A DNA stretch of 64,000 bases from the NCBI RefSeq assembly GCF_000495855.1, contig NZ_AWGF01000020.1:48282-112281 (forward strand). The letters are read 5' to 3'. Shown here piece by piece: positions 57,093 to 64,000 of the stretch. How positions within the stretch are numbered: position 1 is the stretch's first letter; the number at the start of each line of letters is the position of its first letter. The notes under the pieces are model-generated. The model ran no database searches, was not told where the DNA came from, and worked only from the letters and a program-made list of their open reading frames with translations. This stretch comes from Asticcacaulis sp. YBE204 (GTDB taxonomy: Bacteria > Pseudomonadota > Alphaproteobacteria > Caulobacterales > Caulobacteraceae). The position numbers and the translations under genes are program-made.

Positions 57093-58460
57093 TTGACCAC
57101 GAAATTTATAGACCGCACACCGGGCATCCAGCGTGCGGTCATTATCGACCCTGACATGAACACGCATGGGGGAGCGCAGCCTTCGGTGAAGCAACCGCAG
57201 GGCATTTCTGTTGCGCGTCGTTACGAAGAGTCACGCATCGACGAAGCGGCGGGTCTGGCTATCGCGCTCGACCTTGAAATCGCCGCCACCCATACCGCCC
57301 GCGTGCGTAAACCCAATCCCGCCACCCTATTCGGCTCCGGCAAGGTCGAGGAAATCGCCGACCTGTGCGACGAGGTCGAGGCCGATGTGGTGATCATCAA
57401 CACCACCTTGACGCCTATTCAACAGCGTAACCTCGAAAAGGCCTGGGAAAAGAAGGTCGTCGACCGCACCGGTCTGATCCTTGAAATCTTTGGCCGCCGC
57501 GCGCGGACCAAGGAAGGCAAGCTTCAGGTCGAACTGGCGCGACTGGAATACGAAAAGTCGCGTCTGGTGCGCACCTGGACCCACCTTGAGCGTCAGCGCG
57601 CCACCGGCACGACCGGTGGCCCCGGTGAAACCCAGATCGAACTCGACCGCCGGATGATCGCCGACAAGATCAAGGTGTTGAAAGGCGATCTCGAAGAGGT
57701 CCGCCGCACGCGCAACCTGCATCGCAACGCGCGCAAGAAGGTGCCGTATCCCATCGTCGCGCTGGTCGGCTACACCAATGCCGGCAAATCGACCCTGTTC
57801 AACCACCTGACCCGCGCCGAGGTGCTGGCCAAGGACATGCTGTTCGCGACGCTCGACACGACGCTGCGGACGCTGAAACTGCCGAACGGGCGGGCGGCGA
57901 TCATTTCGGACACGGTGGGCTTCATCTCGGACCTGCCGCACGAACTGGTGGCGGCCTTCCGCGCCACGCTGGAAGAAGTGCTGGAGGCCGACCTGATCCT
58001 GCATGTGCGCGACATGTCGAACCCCGAAGCCGAGGCGCAGGGCCACGACGTCATGCAGGTGCTCAACCACATCCATCCGGAACTCGATACGTCGCGGATG
58101 CTGGAGGTGTGGAACAAGGTCGATCTGCTCGATGATGAGGCCAAGGACATCCTCTATGCCCGCGCGGTGACCGACCGGGCAGTGAACAAGCCGCACATGG
58201 TCTCGGCCATCACGGGAGAGGGCATCGAGAGGCTGCTGACCGATATCGCCCAAAAGGTCGACGAGGCCGGCACCGAGATCGATGTCGAACTGGCGCCGCA
58301 GGACGGGCAGTTACTGGCCTTCCTCTATAATCAGGGCCGCGTACTGGGCCGTTTCGATGATGAGCAGGGCTATATCCACCTGAAGGTCAAGCTGTCCGAT
58401 CAGGCGCTTGGCCGCTACGAGCAGATGACCGGTTCGATCAAGCCGCAGGAGCAGTGGTAA
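57093..58460 (+). CDS. hflX: GTPase HflX
   Basis: Ribosome-associated GTPase. N-terminal HflX domain (TLFGSGKVEEIA, GRRARTKEGKLQVELARLEY) and G domain: G1 GYTNAGKST, G3 DTVGFI, G4 NKVD. 455 residues from TTG 57093 (AAGG about 8 bases upstream). Follows hfq, the usual order. Confidence 0.94.
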   Translation: MTTKFIDRTPGIQRAVIIDPDMNTHGGAQPSVKQPQGISVARRYEESRIDEAAGLAIALDLEIAATHTARVRKPNPATLFGSGKVEEIADLCDEVEADVVIINTTLTPIQQRNLEKAWEKKVVDRTGLILEIFGRRARTKEGKLQVELARLEYEKSRLVRTWTHLERQRATGTTGGPGETQIELDRRMIADKIKVLKGDLEEVRRTRNLHRNARKKVPYPIVALVGYTNAGKSTLFNHLTRAEVLAKDMLFATLDTTLRTLKLPNGRAAIISDTVGFISDLPHELVAAFRATLEEVLEADLILHVRDMSNPEAEAQGHDVMQVLNHIHPELDTSRMLEVWNKVDLLDDEAKDILYARAVTDRAVNKPHMVSAITGEGIERLLTDIAQKVDEAGTEIDVELAPQDGQLLAFLYNQGRVLGRFDDEQGYIHLKVKLSDQALGRYEQMTGSIKPQEQW

Positions 58461-58493
58461 AATAACTTGATCCACCCCTTGTAAAACGATTGC

Positions 58494-58527
58494 ACACCTA
58501 ATAGTTAGATATCTAATTATTAGGTGT
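58494..58527. promoter_or_regulatory. Likely MarR operator: 34-base palindrome
   Basis: The two 17-base halves are inverted copies with a single mismatch; the centre is TTAGATATCTAA. It ends 7 bases before the marR ATG and covers a possible -10 box (TAATTA at 58514) spaced from TTGCAC at 58490. This is the expected place for autorepression of marR and the exporter. Confidence 0.75.
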
Positions 58528-58533
58528 CTTTCT

Positions 58534-58974
58534 ATGTCTTCCCCCATATCGCCCGAAGAACGCTTTTCCAAAGCCCTCCATGCGACCGCGCGACTGTGGC
58601 GCGGGGCGCTCGATAAACGCCTGCGCGATCTGGGCGTGTCCGAATCCGGCTGGATGACCATCGCGCTGATCGCCAAATCTGAAACCCCGCCATCGCAAAG
58701 CGACCTGGCGCAGGCCCTGTCCGTCGAAGGTGCCAGTATGGTGTCGATGATCGACCGGCTGGTGAAGCTGGGCCTTGTCGAACGGGTGGGTTCTGAGGCC
58801 GACCGGCGCGTCAAACATATCGTCCTGACCGATGACGGCCACAAGGTGTTCGCCCGCGTCAAGCAGGAGGCGGACGCCTTCCGTGCCGAGACCGTTTCGC
58901 GTCTCGATCCGGAAAAATTGGCCGTGGCGGCGGATATAATGGAACAATTACAAAATTTTATAAACGAGTCCTGA
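58534..58974 (+). CDS. MarR family transcriptional regulator
   Basis: 146 residues, winged helix: SQSDLAQALSVEGASMVSMIDRLVKLG is the recognition region and VGSEADRRVKHIVLTDDG the wing. Precedes a DHA2 exporter by 2 bases, so it should control it. Likely repressor released by a drug or phenolic ligand. Confidence 0.92.
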   Translation: MSSPISPEERFSKALHATARLWRGALDKRLRDLGVSESGWMTIALIAKSETPPSQSDLAQALSVEGASMVSMIDRLVKLGLVERVGSEADRRVKHIVLTDDGHKVFARVKQEADAFRAETVSRLDPEKLAVAADIMEQLQNFINES

Positions 58975-58976
58975 CG

Positions 58977-60521
58977 ATGAGTGTGTCGACGGAAACAGGC
59001 GAGGGGATTATAACCCCGCGCGAACGGACGATGATCACCTTCTCGATCATGCTGGCGACCATCATCGTGGCGCTCGATGGCACCATTGCCAACGTCGCCC
59101 TGCCGCACATGCAGGGCAGTCTGAACGCCTCAATCGATCAGATTACCTGGGTGCTGACCTCGTTCATCGTGGCCACCGCCATCGCGACGCCGCTGACCGG
59201 TTGGCTGTCCGACCGTTTCGGCATCAAGACCGTGTTTCTGTGGTCGATCGGCGGTTTTACGGTCGCGTCGATGCTGTGCGGCATTTCCGGTAATTTGATC
59301 GAAATCGTTCTGGCGCGCGTGCTTCAGGGTGCGTTCGGTGCTGCACTTGTGCCGCTGTCACAGGCGACTCTGCTCGACATCAATCCTCGCGAAAAGCACG
59401 GGTCGGCGATGGCCGTGTGGGGCATGGGTGTCATGATCGGGCCGATTCTGGGGCCGACGGTGGGCGGTTGGCTGACTGACAATTACGACTGGCGCTGGGT
59501 ATTCTTCATCAATCTCCCGGTGGGGGCGCTGGCCCTGTGGGGCATCTGGCGCTTTATTCCGTCCAAGCCCGGCGCGCGGCGGGTAAAGTTCGACATGTAC
59601 GGATTCGCGGCGCTGAGCATTGCCATCGGCGCCTTGCAGATGATGCTCGATCGTGGCGAGCAGTTGGAGTGGTTTTCCTCGGCTGAAATCTGGCTGGAAG
59701 CCATCATCGCCGCCATCGCGGTGGCCTATTTCGTTATCCATACGGCGACGCGTCCGGCGGGCGAAACCTTCCTTGACTACCGTCTACTCACCAATCGGAA
59801 TTTCCTGACCGGGCTGCTGTTCATCTTCCTGGTCGGTATGATCCTGTTCGCGACGCGGGCGCAGGTACCGCAACTCTTGCAAGGCCTTCTGCACTATCCG
59901 GCGGAGTTGGCCGGAATGGTTACGGCACCGTCGGGTCTTGGCACCATGCTGGCCATGTTCATCGTCGGGCGACTGGTCGGTAAGGTCGATCTGCGGCTGA
60001 TTCTAGCGGTCGGTTTTGGTCTGACGGCGTTCTCGCTGTGGCTGATGTGTTCCTATACGCTGGTCCTGTCGGAAAAGGACATCGTCTGGCCAGGTGTCAT
60101 TCAGGGCGTCGGTCTGGGGCTGGTCTTCGTGCCGCTGTCGGCGGCGACGTTTCAGACCTTGGCGCCACATCTGCGCGCCGACGGCACGGCCATCTATAGC
60201 CTTGTTCGCAATATCGGTTCCTCCATCGGGATCGCGGTCATTCAGGCCTTGTGGGCGCGCAACAGTCAGGAAGCGCATGCCAATATCGCCGATCATCTGA
60301 CGCAGGATAATTCGGCCCTGAGCGCCTATCTCAATGGCGGCGGGGGAGGCGCTCTGGCCTCGCTTAATTCCGAGGTGACGCGTCAGGCGGGAATGATCGC
60401 CTATGTCGACGGGTTCTGGTTGATGTTTATCCTCACTCTGGCGGCTATTCCCTTGCTGCTGCTTATTCGGATCAACAAAAGCGGGGCGGCGGAAACGTCG
60501 ACGGTAGCGGCGGACCATTAA
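58977..60521 (+). CDS. DHA2 family multidrug efflux transporter (EmrB-like)
   Basis: 514 residues with about 14 hydrophobic helices. Motifs: LDGTIANVALPHMQGSL near the start, GWLSDRFGIKTVF (motif A) and GPTVGGWLTDNYDWRWVFFI (motif C region). Inner-membrane proton-driven exporter. No EmrA-type adaptor gene is beside it. Co-transcribed with marR. Confidence 0.93.
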   Translation: MSVSTETGEGIITPRERTMITFSIMLATIIVALDGTIANVALPHMQGSLNASIDQITWVLTSFIVATAIATPLTGWLSDRFGIKTVFLWSIGGFTVASMLCGISGNLIEIVLARVLQGAFGAALVPLSQATLLDINPREKHGSAMAVWGMGVMIGPILGPTVGGWLTDNYDWRWVFFINLPVGALALWGIWRFIPSKPGARRVKFDMYGFAALSIAIGALQMMLDRGEQLEWFSSAEIWLEAIIAAIAVAYFVIHTATRPAGETFLDYRLLTNRNFLTGLLFIFLVGMILFATRAQVPQLLQGLLHYPAELAGMVTAPSGLGTMLAMFIVGRLVGKVDLRLILAVGFGLTAFSLWLMCSYTLVLSEKDIVWPGVIQGVGLGLVFVPLSAATFQTLAPHLRADGTAIYSLVRNIGSSIGIAVIQALWARNSQEAHANIADHLTQDNSALSAYLNGGGGGALASLNSEVTRQAGMIAYVDGFWLMFILTLAAIPLLLLIRINKSGAAETSTVAADH

Positions 60522-60618
60522 GCGTCAGAGTGTCGCGATATTAAAGCCAGACACCGCGTCACACTTTTCGGCGTATCGCTCTAAAAAACTGTCGTGAATC
60601 TGCGGCAAAGTCGCTTTT

Positions 60619-61548
60619 ATGATTCGTGTTCTGATCTTGCTGTGCCTTTTCGCCTTACCGCCTGCTGCGCAAGCTCAGGAGGATTGGTCGTCCACGGAAA
60701 CCGAGGTTGTGGTGCGCGGCAAGCCGGGTGTCGGTCCTGCCTTGTGGCGCGTCACGGATGGTGACAGTCAGGTGATCATTATTGGCGTCCTGCCGGTATT
60801 TCCGAAAAAGCAGAAATGGGCCACGAAGCGGGTGGAAAATGCCTTGCGCGGTGCCAATCGCCTAATCACGCCCGCCGACAGCAGCACCGGTCCGGGCGAC
60901 CTGTGGTCTCTTATGTCCCAAAAGGGGCTGCCGAACCGTAGTACCTTGAAGGATGGCCTGCCGGCAAACCTTTATAACCGTTACGAAAAGACGGCAAAAC
61001 GGGCCGGTATTCCGATCAGGGATTTTGCCCGTGACAAACCGGTTTGGGCCGGAGCGCGTCTGCGCCGTGAAGTCCTGCAAAAGTACGGTCTGAGCGAGAA
61101 CGAGCCCGTTTCCACCATCAAAGGTCTGGCACGATCCGCCGGTGTGCCCGTCAAGGCCGCCGGGCGCTACGACGCGGGTCCGCTGTTCAAGGCGGTCAAT
61201 GCCATGAGCGAAGAGGCGGGTGAGGCGTGTCTGAGCCATACGCTGGACGACATCGATTTCGATATCGATCGCGCGCCGGTGGCCGCCAAGGCCTGGGCGA
61301 TCGGCGATATTGCTACGGTCCGCGCCCACTATCAGGGTTCGGCCCTGATGAAATGCCTGTCGGGATCTCCGGCGGCAACGGCGACACTGAATCGCAGCGT
61401 CACCGATTCCGTCACTGCCGTCAGCGACGCTCTGACCAGACCTGGCAAGACCGTAGCTGTGTTTCCGCTGGCCTTGCTGCTGCGCAAGAGCGGCGTGCTG
61501 GAACGCCTGCGCGCCAAGGGTTATCGTGTGTCTGCACCACTGGATTGA
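60619..61548 (+). CDS. TraB/GumN family secreted protein
   Basis: 309 residues with a signal peptide ending AAQAQ. Typical TraB/GumN pattern: LWRVTDGDSQVIIIGVLPVFP at the start, and the C-terminal KTVAVFPLALLLRKSGVLERL. Bacterial members may be periplasmic metalloprotease-like; function is unproven. The usual N-terminal GxxH motif reads GVLP here. Confidence 0.8.
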   Translation: MIRVLILLCLFALPPAAQAQEDWSSTETEVVVRGKPGVGPALWRVTDGDSQVIIIGVLPVFPKKQKWATKRVENALRGANRLITPADSSTGPGDLWSLMSQKGLPNRSTLKDGLPANLYNRYEKTAKRAGIPIRDFARDKPVWAGARLRREVLQKYGLSENEPVSTIKGLARSAGVPVKAAGRYDAGPLFKAVNAMSEEAGEACLSHTLDDIDFDIDRAPVAAKAWAIGDIATVRAHYQGSALMKCLSGSPAATATLNRSVTDSVTAVSDALTRPGKTVAVFPLALLLRKSGVLERLRAKGYRVSAPLD

Positions 61549-61618
61549 GGGCACGGCGCGCACCATTGCCGCCGCCTATGTTTCAGCGTAGCCTGACACT
61601 TTCATGGAAGGTGCTCAT

Positions 61619-61975
61619 ATGGCGAAGGTAGTAGGACTGGGTGGTGTGTTTTTCAAGGCAGCCGATCCGACGGCGGTAAAGGACTGGTACGCCAAAGTCC
61701 TGGGTTTCGAGATCACCGAATGGGGCGGCGCCATGTTCGCGCACCCGGGCATAGGTCATACGACCTGGGCGCCATTCGCCGCCGACACGACCTATTTCGA
61801 ACCGTCGACAGCCAGCTTCATGGTCAATCTTATCGTGGACGACATCGACGGCGTTCTGCAAGCGGCCAAGGCGCAGGGCGTCGAACCGACAGGGCGGATG
61901 GATGAATCCTATGGACGTTTCGCGTGGCTCGTCGATCCAGCCGGGATCAAGGTCGAGCTTTATCAACCTTTGTAA
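61619..61975 (+). CDS. VOC (glyoxalase/dioxygenase-like) protein
   Basis: 118 residues with one VOC fold: FFKAADPTAVKDWYAKVLGF, then VNLIVDDIDGVLQ and the end block WLVDPAGIKVELYQP. The ATG at 61619 follows GGAAGG; an ATG at 61604 also exists. Substrate unknown. Confidence 0.87.
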   Translation: MAKVVGLGGVFFKAADPTAVKDWYAKVLGFEITEWGGAMFAHPGIGHTTWAPFAADTTYFEPSTASFMVNLIVDDIDGVLQAAKAQGVEPTGRMDESYGRFAWLVDPAGIKVELYQPL

Positions 61976-62261
61976 GAGTGGCGACAAAGCCGGCGTGTAA
62001 ATATCGCTCGATAATGTCTAGGCCGATTAGAAATGTCGCGGTTTGTGCCAAATAGAAATGTCAGTCGGGCGGGGGAGGCGCGCAGCTTTCAAGCCAGCGC
62101 AGCGCCGTTCCGCCCGTCGCCCTTCTGTTTTTTTGCGGTGCGACGCTGGCAATAATTTCAACACCTCAAATGTTTGGTAGCAAACTTGTCTGTCAACTCT
62201 TTGATCGCGTTGCAGAACGGTCCAACACCATGAATATTACGTTCAGGCAGGAGTCGATGAC
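61976..62261. other. Gene-free region with a putative left end of an insertion element
   Basis: Holds a pair of AAATGTC repeats (62031-62037 and 62056-62062, the second followed by AGTC), 25 bases apart, preceded by GGCCGATTAG. The mirrored arrangement occurs at 63962-63992. No gene is seen. Confidence 0.45.
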
Positions 62262-62606
62262 ATGTCCGTTGATCCGATAGAGCGCCTTAAAGCGCAAATC
62301 CATGATGTTAGTGATGTCTACATCGGCACTGGTTGGGACGCCGAAAGCTATATAGCAGGCTTGGAAAGCAGCTTGCTCGAAGCAGTTTGTCAGCCGTTCG
62401 CTGTGACCGCCAAAATCGCTGAGCCAGGACTTCCCGACGCCCAGGTAGGAGAGGTAGTCTCTGGAGAATGTGTTGCTCATTCTAATGGCTACTGGCTCAT
62501 TTATCAGCCGAAGAATGACAGGTTTGTATGCTTTTGGGGGACCTGCATAGACAATCTCTCCGCGCCCGGTATTTTTGGTTCGCCATTGGGCTGCTGGTCA
62601 TCTTAA
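62262..62606 (+). CDS. Unknown protein, possible passenger of the insertion element
   Basis: 114 residues with AGGAG before the ATG. Base composition is visibly less GC-rich than the neighbours, suggesting transfer. Sequence features: an N-terminal helix (DPIERLKAQIHDV), Trp-rich middle and WLIYQPKNDRFVCFWGT. I recognise no family. It lies between the element's putative left end and the transposase. Confidence 0.5.
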   Translation: MSVDPIERLKAQIHDVSDVYIGTGWDAESYIAGLESSLLEAVCQPFAVTAKIAEPGLPDAQVGEVVSGECVAHSNGYWLIYQPKNDRFVCFWGTCIDNLSAPGIFGSPLGCWSS

Positions 62607-62633
62607 CGCGACTGGTTGTGACCGGATGCCTGG

Positions 62634-63920
62634 CTAACCAACATCGAACATATGCCCGGATTGGTCTCGACGCTTGGGGCCTTTGTGGGTTCGGTAGGTC
62701 GTTGGGTTCGCTTCCTGACTCTGTTTGATCAGGTCGAGAAGACTGCCCAGACGCTTGTTCTCAACGACCGATGTCTGCTTGACCTGACGTATTTTATCGA
62801 AGAGATCCTGACCTTCGTAGCGGATTAACAGCCGACCGTCGGGATAGTCGTAGACGGTAACGCGTTTACCGATGGCCGACTGAGCCGCTTCGGTAGGCTC
62901 CAGGATGAAGAGCACTTTCTCATATTGCAGGGTCAGCGCCTGAGATAGCGTGCGCTCCACACGCCAGGTGAAGGTGTCATCGAGATTGTCACGGTCGGTC
63001 ATGGCTCGGTGCAGGTCCTTTGGGTTGGCGGGAAGCTTGGCGAAGCGGGCGTTATAGTCAGCGATAAAACCAGGAAGAAACGCATTGCCATCGGCCATTG
63101 AACTGACGCCAGCGAGCCTCAGTTCCTTGACCAGACGGTCTTGCAGCGTTTTGTTGGCGCGCTCGACACGGCCCTTGGCCTGGCTGGAGTTGGCGCAGAT
63201 GATCTCGATGTTCAGATCGCTCAAAGCTCGACCGAATTGCGTCAGGCCGTCGGTATTGGCACCACCAGGCTTGTTGACGCGGAATACCGCGTGCTTGTCG
63301 CTGTAAAACGCGATCGGCTTGCCATGAGTCTCAAGGTAGATTCGGGTCGCCTTGTAATATGCGAAAGTCGATTCCGTCTGAACGAACTGTAGATGCATCA
63401 AGCGGCTGGTGGCATCGTCGATAAAGACGAGCAGGGTGCACTTAGGGCCGCGGCCCTCGAACCAGCGGTGATCCGAGCCGTCGATCTGGATCAGTTCGCC
63501 TACGCAGTCACGCCGATACCGCGGCTGATACACGCGTCCGCGACGCTTTTTACGCGGTTGCCAAAGACCATCCTCGATCATCCAGGCCCGCAGCGTCTCA
63601 CGCGACACGCTCAGATCATGCAGTTCATGTAACTTCTCAGCTGCGAACGTCGGCCCAAAATCCGCATAGTTGGCCCTGACGACAGCCATGACAGCCAACC
63701 GGACGTCGTATGGCGTCTTACGATTGCTGGACTGACCGCGCTTCAGTGAAATCAAACCGCCGGCACCTTGTAGCCTGTAGCGCTTCAACAATCGCCAAAC
63801 CTGTCGCTCGCTTATCCCAAGCACGACAGCCGCGGCACGCGCCGGCATCCGTTCAAGATCGACGTCACGTATGACTTCCAGCTTGTTCAGCTCTGTATCG
63901 CTCATAGTCAGTACCCGCAT
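62634..63920 (-). CDS. ISNCY-type DDE transposase
   Basis: 428 residues. N-terminal helix-turn-helix (AAAVLGISERQVWRLLKRY), then a DDE/RNase H-like core: first Asp in QIDGSDHRWFEG, second in FYSDKHAVF, Glu in GRVERANKTLQDRL. The ATG at 63920 has GGAGG 8 bases upstream; a GTG at 63935 is an alternative. The C-terminal part resembles the beta-type tail of ISNCY/IS1202-like elements. Confidence 0.9.
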   Translation of the reverse strand: MRVLTMSDTELNKLEVIRDVDLERMPARAAAVVLGISERQVWRLLKRYRLQGAGGLISLKRGQSSNRKTPYDVRLAVMAVVRANYADFGPTFAAEKLHELHDLSVSRETLRAWMIEDGLWQPRKKRRGRVYQPRYRRDCVGELIQIDGSDHRWFEGRGPKCTLLVFIDDATSRLMHLQFVQTESTFAYYKATRIYLETHGKPIAFYSDKHAVFRVNKPGGANTDGLTQFGRALSDLNIEIICANSSQAKGRVERANKTLQDRLVKELRLAGVSSMADGNAFLPGFIADYNARFAKLPANPKDLHRAMTDRDNLDDTFTWRVERTLSQALTLQYEKVLFILEPTEAAQSAIGKRVTVYDYPDGRLLIRYEGQDLFDKIRQVKQTSVVENKRLGSLLDLIKQSQEANPTTYRTHKGPKRRDQSGHMFDVG

Positions 63921-64000
63921 GGCTTCTGCCTCCACATGGCCAAATCCGACCGGAGGAGACTGACACGTCTAATTTGCGTGGCACTGACATTTGCATTTTG

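Larger units (their letters stand above)
62015..64000. mobile_element. Putative insertion element reaching or passing the window edge
   Basis: Inverted end motifs bracket the transposase and the unknown gene. Left end: AAATGTC twice, then AGTC. Right end, read inward from the minus strand: AAATGTC (63986-63992), then 24 bases on, ACGTGTCAGTC (63958-63968). The outer tip on the right lies beyond 64000 or very near it, and no target-site duplication can be checked here. Confidence 0.5.

Noticed and set aside
62193..62480. 95-codon minus-strand frame opposite the unknown gene
   Set aside because: The plus-strand frame has AGGAG at proper spacing; the minus frame has none.

Overview
The window looks like chromosomal DNA of an alphaproteobacterium, most likely Caulobacteraceae and plausibly Asticcacaulis-like. 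This is inferred from gene order and protein character, not from a database search. Supporting signs are a fourteen-subunit nuo operon running into birA-coaX-rnj, a bipartite cold shock protein, NtrY/NtrX with a D-amino-acid aminotransferase, hfq and hflX directly downstream, a fused IspDF, an NDUFS4-type complex I subunit, and a PopA-like degenerate diguanylate cyclase. DNA is moderately GC-rich with tight, often overlapping genes.

Layout. Positions 1-489 hold the start of a secreted, repeat-rich surface protein on the minus strand, cut by the window edge. Two identical tRNA-Asp genes follow. From 1373 to 17191 lies the complex I operon (nuoA-N), interrupted by two paralogous three-helix membrane proteins between nuoD and nuoE and by a cold-shock-like/TM2 fusion between nuoF and nuoG. 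After an intergenic palindromic repeat come birA, coaX and ribonuclease J. PHB synthase faces them on the other strand, followed by a small secreted protein, glpX and recJ.

From 26.3 to 31.5 kb there are tandem tRNA-Glu genes, a double cold shock protein, glutaminyl cyclase, a DUF192 lipoprotein, tRNA-Pro with a strong terminator, the NDUFS4-like subunit, tRNA-Arg, an orphan amino-acid-binding lipoprotein and a sulfurtransferase. From 31.5 to 36 kb are photolyase, an LPS-type glycosyltransferase, a lipid A acyltransferase and a DUF3089 protein that has lost its serine nucleophile. RecG, SdhE and Mfd follow, then the PopA-like protein, a TusA-like protein, a secreted unknown and a cluster of three very small genes.

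From 45 to 49.5 kb are tRNA-Ser, rlpA, tmk, holB, tatD and a PhnP-like hydrolase. Then come ispDF, dusB, ntrY, ntrX (no ntrB or ntrC between dusB and ntrY), dat, hfq and hflX. A MarR regulator with a near-perfect palindromic operator precedes a DHA2 multidrug exporter, a TraB/GumN protein and a VOC protein. The last 2 kb looks like an insertion element with an ISNCY-type transposase and a possible passenger gene.

The strongest leads are the extra membrane genes inside the nuo operon (candidate lineage-specific complex I partners), the PopA-like c-di-GMP receptor candidate, the trio of tiny genes near 45 kb, and the element at the right edge.
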